This document shows, one piece after another, positions 44,953 to 53,490 of a DNA stretch of 64,000 nt. The notes beneath the pieces were generated by a model. That model did no database searches. It saw only the letters and a list, made by a program, of their open reading frames with translations, and was not told the DNA's origin. The stretch is from CBDAPX01 sp965198725 (GTDB lineage: Bacteria > Pseudomonadota > Alphaproteobacteria > Rhodobacterales > Rhodobacteraceae), in the NCBI GenBank assembly GCA_965198725.1, contig CBDAPX010000001.1, forward strand, positions 2,356,001 to 2,420,000, given 5' to 3'. The position numbers were made by a program, and so were the translations under genes. How positions within the stretch are numbered: the stretch's first letter is position 1; each line of letters starts with the position of its first letter.

Positions 44953-45861
44953 ATGCGGACCATAAGCAAAAGCTGGAAGGCTGTCGCCGTGATCGTAGCG
45001 ATCGCTCAGCCTGCTGCGGCGTTTGCTGAGGGCCATCAAAGAACCGGCTGGGGCACGCAGGTCGAGGGTTTGGCCGTTTTCCAGGGCGAAGCAGATCTGG
45101 ACGATGGCGGGGATTTCACCGCCAATCGCGCATTTCTGCGCGGGTCGGCCTCATACGCTATGCCAAATGGTGGTTCGGCGGGGGTCTCTCTCAGTTATGG
45201 GACGCTGGACTATGATTTCAGCCTTGGCGTGAATGATCCATGGCAGAACATTCGCGACGTGCGGATCTCTGCACCCGTCCAAATCCCGGTGGGGTCTCGT
45301 GCGCGCGCGCTGATCGTTCCACAGTTGCGGTGGGATTATGAAAGCGACGCGGATGCCTCGGACGGCTACACCTATGGTGTGTTTGCCGGGATCAGTTGGC
45401 AGATCAATGACCGCTTGCGCATCGGGCCGGCCTTTGGCGCGTTCTCTCAACTGGATGATGACGGAACCGAGGTCTTTCCGGCCTTGTTGGTCGATTGGGA
45501 GTTTGCAGATCGCTGGCAATTGAGCACCGGCGGTGGATTGGGCGCGACGCAAGGGCCGGGCCTGACGCTGAGCTACGCCGCTACCGATGCGCTCAGCCTG
45601 TCCTTGTCCGCCCGGTCCGAAAGCATTCAATTCCGATTGGATGACGACGGTCTGGCGCCGGGCGGTGTCGGGTCGGATGAAAGCCTGCCGGTGGTCTTTT
45701 CGGTCGGGTATGAACCCAACCCAGGTGTTTCCATGTCCGCCTTTGTCGGCGCCGAGTTTGGCGGCGAGTTGACACTGGATGATGCCAACGGAAACGAGGT
45801 GAGCAGCCAGTCCTATGATACGGCCCCGATTGCTGGGGTCGCGGTAAGGCTGCGTTTCTGA
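44953..45861 (+). CDS. Putative outer-membrane beta-barrel protein
   Basis: 302 aa with a signal peptide (cleavage after AQPAAAFAEG region). The mature protein consists of alternating amphipathic strands (GSASYAMPNGGSAGVSLSYG, YTYGVFAGISWQINDRLRIG, PVVFSVGYEPNPGVSMSAF) and ends in Phe (GVAVRLRF), the classical outer-membrane C-terminus. It is similar in style to DUF6268-like porin proteins. No ligand is suggested. It follows the glutamate dehydrogenase gene by 84 bp, with a small hairpin (CCGGGC/GCCCGG, 44890-44910) between. Confidence 0.7.
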   Translation: MRTISKSWKAVAVIVAIAQPAAAFAEGHQRTGWGTQVEGLAVFQGEADLDDGGDFTANRAFLRGSASYAMPNGGSAGVSLSYGTLDYDFSLGVNDPWQNIRDVRISAPVQIPVGSRARALIVPQLRWDYESDADASDGYTYGVFAGISWQINDRLRIGPAFGAFSQLDDDGTEVFPALLVDWEFADRWQLSTGGGLGATQGPGLTLSYAATDALSLSLSARSESIQFRLDDDGLAPGGVGSDESLPVVFSVGYEPNPGVSMSAFVGAEFGGELTLDDANGNEVSSQSYDTAPIAGVAVRLRF

Positions 45862-45995
45862 GCATTTTCTGCGGCATTTGACCACGCGGTCGCCAGCGGA
45901 CATGTTTTTGTCGAAAAGACGTCTGGAACTCTCCCCCGTTCTTGTTACGCATGACCGGATTGAAGAGCAACGGCATGGTGTCAAAGGAGAGGTCG

Positions 45996-47249
45996 ATGCG
46001 GTTTTCCGGATTGCGCATCCTCAAGGAAGGTCTGACCGGCAATAAGGGGTGGACCCCCCATTGGCGCGACCCAGAGCCGAAATCCGAATATGACGTGATT
46101 ATCATCGGTGGTGGCGGCCATGGGCTGAGCACCGCATATTACCTGGCCAAGGAGTACGGCATCACCAATGTGGCAGTGCTGGAAAAAGGCTATATCGGCG
46201 GGGGCAATGTCGGGCGGAACACGACGATTGTGCGGGCAAATTATGGGCTGCCGGGCAATTCAGAGTTTTATTCCCACTCGCTGAAGCTGTGGGAAGGGAT
46301 GGAGCAGGATTTCAATTTCAACGCGATGCATTCGCAACGCGGGATCATCAACCTGTTTCATTCCGATGGTGCGCGCGATGCGGCGGCCCGCCGGGGCAAC
46401 GCGATGGTCAATCAGGGCGATGACGCGATCCTTCTGGATCGTGAAGGTGTGCGCAAACACGCGCCCTATCTCGATTTCGACAATATCCGCTTTCCGGTCT
46501 ATGGCGGTTTGTATCACCCGCGCGGTGGCACGGCGCGCCACGACGCGGTGGCCTGGGGCTATGCGCGCGGGGCGGATATGCGGGGCGTCGACATCATTCA
46601 GAATTGCGAGGTCACCGGGATAGACATCGACAACGGTGTGGTCCGGGGCGTGCAGACCTCGCGCGGGGCAATCAAGGCCAAGAAGGTCGGCATTGTGGTC
46701 GCCGGTCGGTCCGGACAGGTGGCCGCGATGGCGAGGATGAAGCTGCCCATTGAAAGCCATGTGCTGCAGGCTTTTGTGTCCGAAGGGTTGAAGCCCTGCA
46801 TCGACACAGTGCTGACCTTTGGCATGGGCCATTTCTATATCAGCCAGTCGGACAAAGGCGGTCTCGTTTTTGGTGGGGACCTCGATTTCTATGCGTCATA
46901 TGCCGCGCGGGGCAACCTGCCGGGGATGGAGCATGTGATGGAAGCGGCAATGACGCTGATGCCGATGATCGGTAAAGCCAAGCTGCTGCGGTCCTGGGGT
47001 GGGATCATGGATATGTCGCCCGATGGATCGCCGATTATCGACAAGACCCATATTGACGGTTTGTTCCTGAATTGCGGCTGGTGCTACGGCGGGTTCAAGG
47101 CCGTTCCGGGCTCGGGCAGTGTCTTTGCCCACCTCATGGCGACCGGGCGGTATCACGACGCGGCGACGCGTTTCCGACTGGATCGGTTCCTGACCGGGTA
47201 CGGTTTGATGGACGAGGAGGGGACCGGTGCGCAGCATAACCTGCATTAG
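45996..47249 (+). CDS. soxB: Sarcosine oxidase subunit beta
   Basis: 417-aa flavoprotein subunit of heterotetrameric sarcosine oxidase, which demethylates sarcosine to glycine and transfers the methyl carbon to tetrahydrofolate. FAD motif IIIGGGGHGLSTAYYLAKEYG, then GRNTTIVRANYG, ending with TPDGSPIID-like SPDGSPIID and NCGWCYGGFKAVPGSG. The start at 45996 follows AAGGAGAGG. First gene of soxBDAG. Glycine-betaine and choline breakdown in marine bacteria feeds this enzyme. Confidence 0.95.
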   Translation: MRFSGLRILKEGLTGNKGWTPHWRDPEPKSEYDVIIIGGGGHGLSTAYYLAKEYGITNVAVLEKGYIGGGNVGRNTTIVRANYGLPGNSEFYSHSLKLWEGMEQDFNFNAMHSQRGIINLFHSDGARDAAARRGNAMVNQGDDAILLDREGVRKHAPYLDFDNIRFPVYGGLYHPRGGTARHDAVAWGYARGADMRGVDIIQNCEVTGIDIDNGVVRGVQTSRGAIKAKKVGIVVAGRSGQVAAMARMKLPIESHVLQAFVSEGLKPCIDTVLTFGMGHFYISQSDKGGLVFGGDLDFYASYAARGNLPGMEHVMEAAMTLMPMIGKAKLLRSWGGIMDMSPDGSPIIDKTHIDGLFLNCGWCYGGFKAVPGSGSVFAHLMATGRYHDAATRFRLDRFLTGYGLMDEEGTGAQHNLH

Positions 47250-47306
47250 CGCGGCGGAGGTCGACGGCATGGGTATTTTTGACAAGAAAGAAGCAGGGGG
47301 CGGTCG

Positions 47307-47576
47307 ATGAGGATCACCTGTCCGATATGCGGCGAGCGCGATATTCGAGAGTTCACCTATCAAGGTGATGCAGTCATGTTGAACCGCCCCGACCCGGATG
47401 CGGATGCGGCAGTTTGGGATGATTACCTGCATTTGCGGGACAACCCGGCTGGTGTCACGCGAGAGCTGTGGCATCACACGGCAGGGTGTGGCGCGTGGCT
47501 AGTGGTGACGCGCAATACGGTCACGCATGAGGTATTGGACGTACAGCTGGCAACGGAGATGCAGGATGCGGGTTGA
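47307..47576 (+). CDS. soxD: Sarcosine oxidase subunit delta
   Basis: 89-aa zinc-binding subunit: CPICGERD at the N-terminus and LWHHTAGCGAWL near residue 55 supply the metal ligands. Overlaps soxA. A 57-bp spacer separates it from soxB. Confidence 0.93.
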   Translation: MRITCPICGERDIREFTYQGDAVMLNRPDPDADAAVWDDYLHLRDNPAGVTRELWHHTAGCGAWLVVTRNTVTHEVLDVQLATEMQDAG

Positions 47577-50502
47577 TGGCAAGGGTCTGATCGACCGTTC
47601 GCAGCCGGTCAGCTTTACCTTTGACGGGGTGCCGATCCGTGGGTTTGCGGGCGACACAGTGGCCTCGGCCCTGTTGGCCAATGATGTGCGGTTGGTGGCG
47701 CGGTCTTTCAAATATCACCGTCCCCGTGGGATTTTGACAGCCGGCGGTGAAGAGCCAAATGCGTTGGTCACTGTTGGCAAAGGCGGCGCGCAGGAACCCA
47801 ATGTGCGCGCCACGATGCAGGAAATTCACGACGGGTTGCAGGTGCGCAGCCAGAACAACTGGCCGTCCTTGGGATGGGATGTGATGTCGGTGAATGATCT
47901 GGCATCACCGTTTCTGGGGGCTGGGTTTTATTACAAGACCTTCATGTGGCCCAAAGCGTTCTGGGAAGGCGTGTATGAGCCGATCATTCGCCGGGCAGCG
48001 GGGCTGGGCGCGCTGTCTGGGGAGCATAACCTCGACCGCTATGAAAGCGCATATGCGTTCTGTGATCTTCTGGTCATAGGTGCCGGGCCTGCCGGGCTTA
48101 TGGCGGCGCTTGTGGCTGGGCGGGCCGGGGCGGATGTGATCCTGGCCGACGAAAGCGCGCAGATGGGCGGGCGCCTTTTGGCGGAGACCTATGACATCGA
48201 TGGCGTTCCGGGGGCAGTTTGGGCCGCGGAGGTTCTGAGTGAGCTGACGGAGATGGACAATGTCCGGCTGATGACCCGGACAACGGTGACCGGTGCCTAT
48301 GACGGCGGGACCTTTGGTGCGCTGGAGCGGGTGCGCCACCATGTTGACCGGCGGGCTGATCGCGCGCCCTTGGAAACCTTTTGGCGGATTGCGGCAAAAC
48401 GCGCCGTGTTGGCGGCGGGCGCGATTGAGCGGCCTGTGGCGTTCAAGGACAATGACCGGCCCGGGATCATGACCGCGGGCGCCGTGCGCGCCTATTTGAA
48501 TCGCTGGGGCGTTGTGCCGGGACGGGCGGTCACCGTGTTTGGCAATACTGATGATGCGCATCGCACAGCGCGCGATCTGTTGGCCGCGGGCGCGCATGTC
48601 GCCGGGGTCATCGACGCGCGACCTGACGCCCCGGACGCACCGGATTACCGCGTCTACAAAGGGTCGGTCGTGTCCGGCAGCCGCGGGCGCAAAGGGGTGG
48701 ACAGCATCGCGATCCGCTCTGCTTCGGGCGAAGAAGAATGGTTACAGACCGATTGTTTGGCAATGTCGGGGGGCTGGAACCCCAGCGTGCATTTGACCTG
48801 CCATATGAACGGTCGCCCGGTCTGGCGCGACGACATCGCCAGCTTTGTCCCCGCGTCCGGCGCGGTGCCGGGGCTGACACCGGCGGGGGCTTGCAACGGC
48901 GTGTTTTCGACGGCGGCCTGCTTGCAGGAAGGTGTCGCCGCTGCCACAGCAGCACTGGCGGAGCTCGGCCTGAAAGCGCCGGAAGTCGAACTGCCAAAGG
49001 CAGAGGATGATCCTTATGTGATCGCTCCGGTCTGGGCGGTTCCTGGCAAGGGCCGCGCCTGGCTCGACTTCCAGAACGATGTGACGGTCAAGGACGTCAA
49101 ACAGGCCGCGCAGGAAAACTATCGCTCTGTTGAGCATATGAAGCGCTACACGACCCAAGGGATGGCGACGGACCAAGGGAAAAATTCAAACGTGGCAGCC
49201 CTTGCCGTGCTGGCCGATGCCACCGGGCGTGGCATTCCCGAAACCGGGACAACAACGTTCCGGCCACCGTTTTCGCCGGTGTCCATTGCGGCGCTGGGTG
49301 CAGGCGCGCAAGGCAAGGGGTTTGCGCCAGAACGGTTTACAACGTCACACAAGGCTTCTGTGGCGCGCGGCGCGCCGATGATCGAGGCGGGGCTGTGGTA
49401 TCGGCCAAGCTATTTCCCGCAGCCGGGGGAAACCACCTGGCGTGAAAGCTGTGACCGCGAAGTGGGCTATGTCCGCGAAACAGTTGGGGTTTGCGATGTG
49501 TCGACGCTGGGTAAGATCGACATTCAGGGGCCGGATGCGGCGGCGTTTCTGGATTTCGTTTATTCCAATATGTTCTCAACCCTGAAACCGGGGCGGGTCC
49601 GCTATGGCCTGATGCTGCGCGAAGATGGGCATGTTATGGATGACGGTACCACCGCACGGCTGAGTGATACGCATTTTGTGATGACGACGACCACAGCAGC
49701 GGCCGGCCAGGTGATGACCCATCTCGATTGGGTGCAACAGGCGTTGAAACCGGATCTGGATGTGTCGTTCATCTCGGTGACGGAACACTGGGCGCAGTTT
49801 GCGGTTGCCGGGCCAAAGTCGCGTGAACTGTTGAACGGGCTTTTGGATACGCCCATCGATAATGACAGCTTCCCATTCATGGGCTGTGGACCGGTGTCGG
49901 TCATGGGCGTGGCCGCGCGTTTGTTCCGCATTTCCTTCTCGGGCGAGCATGCCTATGAGGTCGCGGTGCCAAGCCGGTATGGGGACAGCCTGTTCCGAGA
50001 GTTGGTGTCGCGGGCCGAGGCGCTGGGCGGCGGACCCTACGGGATGGAAGCATTGAACGTGTTGCGGATTGAAAAAGGCTTCATCACCCATTCCGAAATC
50101 CACGGGCGGACAACGGCGTTTGACATCGGCATGGGCCGTATGGTGTCGGCCAAAAAAGACTGTGTCGGCAAAACGATGAGTGAGCGACCTGGCTTGAACG
50201 ACCCTGACAGAGAGCAACTCGTCGGGCTGAGCCCTATTGGTGCGGTCAAACAGCTGACGGCTGGCGCGCATCTCTTTACCGGCGATGATGCACCAACGCG
50301 GGAAAACGATCAGGGCTATGTCACGTCGGTGGGGTATTCGCCCAGCCTTGGCCAGATGATCGGCTTGGGCTTTTTGCGCAACGGCGCCAGCCGGCGCGGT
50401 GAAACGGTGCGGATGGTGGATCATCTCAGGGGTGTCGAGACATTGTGTGTCGTGGAAAGCCCGGTCTTCTTTGACAAAGAGGGAGGGCGGGTCCGTGGCT
50501 GA
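47566..50502 (+). CDS. soxA: Sarcosine oxidase subunit alpha
   Basis: 978 aa. N-terminal ferredoxin-like domain (TFDGVPIRGFAGDTVASALLAN), then an NAD-binding Rossmann domain (DLLVIGAGPAGLMAALVAGRAG near residue 170), and a C-terminal GcvT/aminomethyltransferase domain (about 600-970, GLMLREDGHVMDDGTT, FAVAGPKSRELL, RIEKGFITHSEI) that binds tetrahydrofolate. The ATG at 47566 overlaps the soxD end by 11 bp. Confidence 0.95.
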   Translation: MRVDGKGLIDRSQPVSFTFDGVPIRGFAGDTVASALLANDVRLVARSFKYHRPRGILTAGGEEPNALVTVGKGGAQEPNVRATMQEIHDGLQVRSQNNWPSLGWDVMSVNDLASPFLGAGFYYKTFMWPKAFWEGVYEPIIRRAAGLGALSGEHNLDRYESAYAFCDLLVIGAGPAGLMAALVAGRAGADVILADESAQMGGRLLAETYDIDGVPGAVWAAEVLSELTEMDNVRLMTRTTVTGAYDGGTFGALERVRHHVDRRADRAPLETFWRIAAKRAVLAAGAIERPVAFKDNDRPGIMTAGAVRAYLNRWGVVPGRAVTVFGNTDDAHRTARDLLAAGAHVAGVIDARPDAPDAPDYRVYKGSVVSGSRGRKGVDSIAIRSASGEEEWLQTDCLAMSGGWNPSVHLTCHMNGRPVWRDDIASFVPASGAVPGLTPAGACNGVFSTAACLQEGVAAATAALAELGLKAPEVELPKAEDDPYVIAPVWAVPGKGRAWLDFQNDVTVKDVKQAAQENYRSVEHMKRYTTQGMATDQGKNSNVAALAVLADATGRGIPETGTTTFRPPFSPVSIAALGAGAQGKGFAPERFTTSHKASVARGAPMIEAGLWYRPSYFPQPGETTWRESCDREVGYVRETVGVCDVSTLGKIDIQGPDAAAFLDFVYSNMFSTLKPGRVRYGLMLREDGHVMDDGTTARLSDTHFVMTTTTAAAGQVMTHLDWVQQALKPDLDVSFISVTEHWAQFAVAGPKSRELLNGLLDTPIDNDSFPFMGCGPVSVMGVAARLFRISFSGEHAYEVAVPSRYGDSLFRELVSRAEALGGGPYGMEALNVLRIEKGFITHSEIHGRTTAFDIGMGRMVSAKKDCVGKTMSERPGLNDPDREQLVGLSPIGAVKQLTAGAHLFTGDDAPTRENDQGYVTSVGYSPSLGQMIGLGFLRNGASRRGETVRMVDHLRGVETLCVVESPVFFDKEGGRVRG

Positions 50503-51040
50503 ACTGATCGCGAAAACCCCCTGTGATGGGCTGTTGCCCGTGACTGTTGGTGAGATGACCCTGACCGAAGAAGTGGTGGAGAGCATCTGGTCCATGGCCC
50601 CGTTCAAAGGTCAGAAATCAGCGTTGTCAGACGCGTTGAAAGCAGCGCATGGCATGGCCTTGCCGGCACCGAACCGCGCGACTGGCAAGGCAGGGTCACG
50701 GGCGGTGTGGTTTGGGCTGTCGCATGTCCTGTTGCTGGGGCCTGCGCCTGATGCATCATTGGCCAAACACGCCGCATTAACGGATCAGACCGATGCGTGG
50801 ACCGTCGTGAGGCTGGAGGGGTCGGGCGCGGACGACGTGTTGGCACGCCTTGTGCCCGTCGATCTGCGGCGGGCGGTGTTCAAAAGGGGTCACACGGCGC
50901 GCAGCACTTTGATGCATATGTCGGCTTCGGTCACCCGGATCGGGGATCAAGCGGTGCAGATCATGGTGTTTCGGTCGATGGCGCAGACTTTGGTGCATGA
51001 CTTGAAAACGGCGATGGAAGCTGTCGACGCGCGCGGGTAA
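50495..51040 (+). CDS. soxG: Sarcosine oxidase subunit gamma
   Basis: 181 aa of the SoxG family, a GcvT-like fold subunit packing against alpha. Shows WTVVRLEGSGADDVLARLVPVDLR and GHTARSTLMHMSASV. The GTG at 50495 with GAGGGAGGGCGG upstream is chosen; it overlaps the soxA stop by 8 bp. Confidence 0.92.
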   Translation: MAELIAKTPCDGLLPVTVGEMTLTEEVVESIWSMAPFKGQKSALSDALKAAHGMALPAPNRATGKAGSRAVWFGLSHVLLLGPAPDASLAKHAALTDQTDAWTVVRLEGSGADDVLARLVPVDLRRAVFKRGHTARSTLMHMSASVTRIGDQAVQIMVFRSMAQTLVHDLKTAMEAVDARG

Positions 51041-51076
51041 GCTGCGGACGCTTTATGTGATTCCGGAGGTCCCGAA

Positions 51077-51376
51077 ATGATCCGATACGCCTGTGCCTTT
51101 GCCCTTTGTCTGGCAACACCTGTGGTTGCTCAGGACAGCAAAGAGGTCAGTTGCCAATACCAAGCGGATATTGTGTCGGCGATCCAGCAGGCGCGCCTTG
51201 ACAAGGTTAAGGAGCGCGACGTCCAGAAAACAATTCTGGCCAGCAATCCGGCATGGCCCGAAAACTACAGCGCTGCCATTCCGTTAATGACGCCATGGGT
51301 CTATGAGCAAAAGATGCGGACCGTCCGGAATGAGGATTTGTCGGCGGCATGGAACGAGCTGTGCCTGCAGCAGTAA
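51077..51376 (+). CDS. Small secreted protein of unknown function
   Basis: 99 aa with a signal peptide (MIRYACAFALCLATPVVAQ). The mature part is about 80 residues with two cysteines (SCQYQADIV and NELCLQQ) that could form a disulfide. The ATG at 51077 follows CCGGAGGTCCCGAA. No family recognised. A UUCG-capped hairpin lies just downstream, so it is probably monocistronic. Confidence 0.75.
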   Translation: MIRYACAFALCLATPVVAQDSKEVSCQYQADIVSAIQQARLDKVKERDVQKTILASNPAWPENYSAAIPLMTPWVYEQKMRTVRNEDLSAAWNELCLQQ

Positions 51377-51382
51377 CTTTGT

Positions 51383-51419
51383 GAGCCTTCGGGCTCTGGA
51401 CAGCGGGGGCGCTCGCCCC
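51383..51419 (+). terminator. UUCG-capped hairpin, then a second hairpin before dnaG
   Basis: GAGCC-TTCG-GGCTC (51383-51396) is an extra-stable tetraloop hairpin 7 bp after the stop of the small secreted protein gene. GGGGC-GCTC-GCCCC (51406-51419) follows and ends 13 bp before the dnaG start. Neither has a T-tract. Possible terminator or dnaG leader structure. Confidence 0.45.
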
Positions 51420-51432
51420 TCATAGTGGTTTC

Positions 51433-53376
51433 ATGTCGCTGCCCCCTGGATTTTTGGACGAACTGCGCGCGCGGTCCAGCCTGTCACAGGTTGCGGGCCG
51501 CAAAGTCATGTGGGACATGCGCAAGTCGAACCAAGGCAAGGGCGACATGTGGGCCCCATGCCCGTTTCACCAGGAAAAGACGGCCAGCTTTCACGTCGAT
51601 GATCGCAAAGGTTTCTACTACTGCTTTGGCTGCCACGCCAAAGGGGACGCAATCACCTTTGTCAAAGAGACAGAGAACGTCTCCTTCATGGAAGCCGTGG
51701 AAATCCTCGCCCGCGAAGCGGGGATGCCAATGCCCGCGCGCGACCCAAAGGCGCAACAAAAGGCGGATCGGCGCAGCCTTTTGGCTGATGTAATGGAGCA
51801 AGCGGTTCAGTATTTCCGGTTGCAGCTGAAAACCGGTGCCGGTGGACCCGCCCGCGCGTATTTGCAGGAAAAACGCGGTCTGTCGCCCGAGGCGCAAGAG
51901 CGTTGGGAAATCGGATTTGCCCCGGATGGCTGGCAGGGGCTTTGGGATCATTTGCAAGGCAAAGGGGTTGAGGCGCAGCTGATCCTTGATGCCGGATTGG
52001 CCAAGCCGTCGTCGAAAGGCGGCAAGCCATATGACACGTTCCGTAACCGGATCATGTTCCCCATTCGCGATGCGCGCGGGCGCGCGATTGCTTTTGGCGG
52101 GCGGGCGATGGACCCCAATGACAACGCCAAATACCTGAATTCGCCGGAAACACTGTTGTTCGACAAGGGCCGCAGCCTGTTCAACCAAGGGCCCGCCCGA
52201 CAGGCGGCAGGCAAGGGGCAGCCCTTGATCGTGGCCGAAGGGTACATGGATGTCATCGCACTGGCTGAGGCCGGGTTTGAGGCAGCCGTTGCACCCTTGG
52301 GTACCGCGATCACAGAGCATCAGCTGCAGCTATTATGGCGGATCGCATCAGAGCCGATCATCGCCCTGGATGGTGACACCGCCGGTCTGCGTGCGGCGAT
52401 GCGGACGATCGATCTTGCCTTGCCTCTGCTGGAGGCCGGCCAATCCTTGCGCTTTGCGATCATGCCCGATGGCAAGGACCCGGACGACCTGATCCGGGAT
52501 AAGGGCGCGGGCGCGGTGCAGGCTGTGTTGGACGCCGCCATGCCGATGGTCCGCCTGCTGTGGCAGCGTGAAACAGATGGTAAGCCGTTTGACAGTCCTG
52601 AACGCAAAGCCGCCTTGGACAAGGCGCTGCGCGAAAAGCTGAAGCTGATCAAAGATCCGTCGATCCGGGCGCATTACGGGCAAGAGATCAAGGATCTGCG
52701 TTGGCAGCTCTTTCGCCCGCAAAAGCAGGGTAACCGACAAAGCTGGCAAGGCAAGAAACGCGTGGATGGCCCCGTATCAGGGACCAAGGCGAGCCTGTTG
52801 GCCATGGGCGACGATGCTGCGCAGGATCATTTGCGCGTGGCCATCATCCTGGCCAGCGTGATTTCGACGCCTGCCGTTCTGACCGAATTTGAAAGCGGTT
52901 TAGAAATGATGGACTGCGGTGACCCGGACTATGCGCGCATCCGCGATCTTGTTCTGCGGCATGGGCACAACAGCGATGTGGATTTACGGCAACAGATAGA
53001 GGCAGAGACTGGGCCTGCGGCCCTTGAAAAGCTCTTTGCCCTTCGCCATGTGACGGTGACCCCATGCGTGCGCGCCCCCGGCGATGTTGACATGGCCCGT
53101 ATGACCGTGGCCGAAGAACTCGCAAAACTCAAAGCGCAAAAGGGGCTGAGTGCTGAGATAGATGATGCGGTCGAAGACCTGCAGGGCTTTGCGGACGAGT
53201 CGGTGACGTACCGGCTGGGACAAGCCGCGCAGGCGGTTGATCGTGCGGTGCGTAGTGAGACAAAAGACCGCGCCCATTACGACATCGGCGACAACGGAGC
53301 CCGCATCAATCGCAGTGAACGTGAAAAGCTTGACGAATTGCTCCAACGGATAGGGTTTGCCAAACCGCCACAGTAG
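51433..53376 (+). CDS. dnaG: DNA primase
   Basis: 647 aa; synthesises RNA primers at the replication fork. CHC2 zinc finger: Cys43-x2-His46 and Cys64-x2-Cys67. The TOPRIM domain begins near residue 262 with VAEGYMDVIAL (catalytic Glu) and continues to ALDGDTAGLRA (metal-binding Asp-x-Asp). A C-terminal helicase-interacting region follows. 114 bp upstream of rpoD, the common dnaG-rpoD arrangement. Ends with TAG, showing that TAG is an ordinary stop here. Confidence 0.95.
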   Translation: MSLPPGFLDELRARSSLSQVAGRKVMWDMRKSNQGKGDMWAPCPFHQEKTASFHVDDRKGFYYCFGCHAKGDAITFVKETENVSFMEAVEILAREAGMPMPARDPKAQQKADRRSLLADVMEQAVQYFRLQLKTGAGGPARAYLQEKRGLSPEAQERWEIGFAPDGWQGLWDHLQGKGVEAQLILDAGLAKPSSKGGKPYDTFRNRIMFPIRDARGRAIAFGGRAMDPNDNAKYLNSPETLLFDKGRSLFNQGPARQAAGKGQPLIVAEGYMDVIALAEAGFEAAVAPLGTAITEHQLQLLWRIASEPIIALDGDTAGLRAAMRTIDLALPLLEAGQSLRFAIMPDGKDPDDLIRDKGAGAVQAVLDAAMPMVRLLWQRETDGKPFDSPERKAALDKALREKLKLIKDPSIRAHYGQEIKDLRWQLFRPQKQGNRQSWQGKKRVDGPVSGTKASLLAMGDDAAQDHLRVAIILASVISTPAVLTEFESGLEMMDCGDPDYARIRDLVLRHGHNSDVDLRQQIEAETGPAALEKLFALRHVTVTPCVRAPGDVDMARMTVAEELAKLKAQKGLSAEIDDAVEDLQGFADESVTYRLGQAAQAVDRAVRSETKDRAHYDIGDNGARINRSEREKLDELLQRIGFAKPPQ

Positions 53377-53490
53377 CGCGATTTGGTGGGGTAATTCTAA
53401 AGAAATACAGGTACACGGTCTGGCCGAATCATTTGTTCGCGCTGATGATTCGTGAAATTCCGAATCGCCTGTAGCCAGTAGGAGACGTGG

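Noticed and set aside
47269..47310. 13-codon ORF between soxB and soxD
   Set aside because: It has a plausible ribosome site and overlaps soxD by ATGA, but is too short and unsupported. It may only be a coupling leader.
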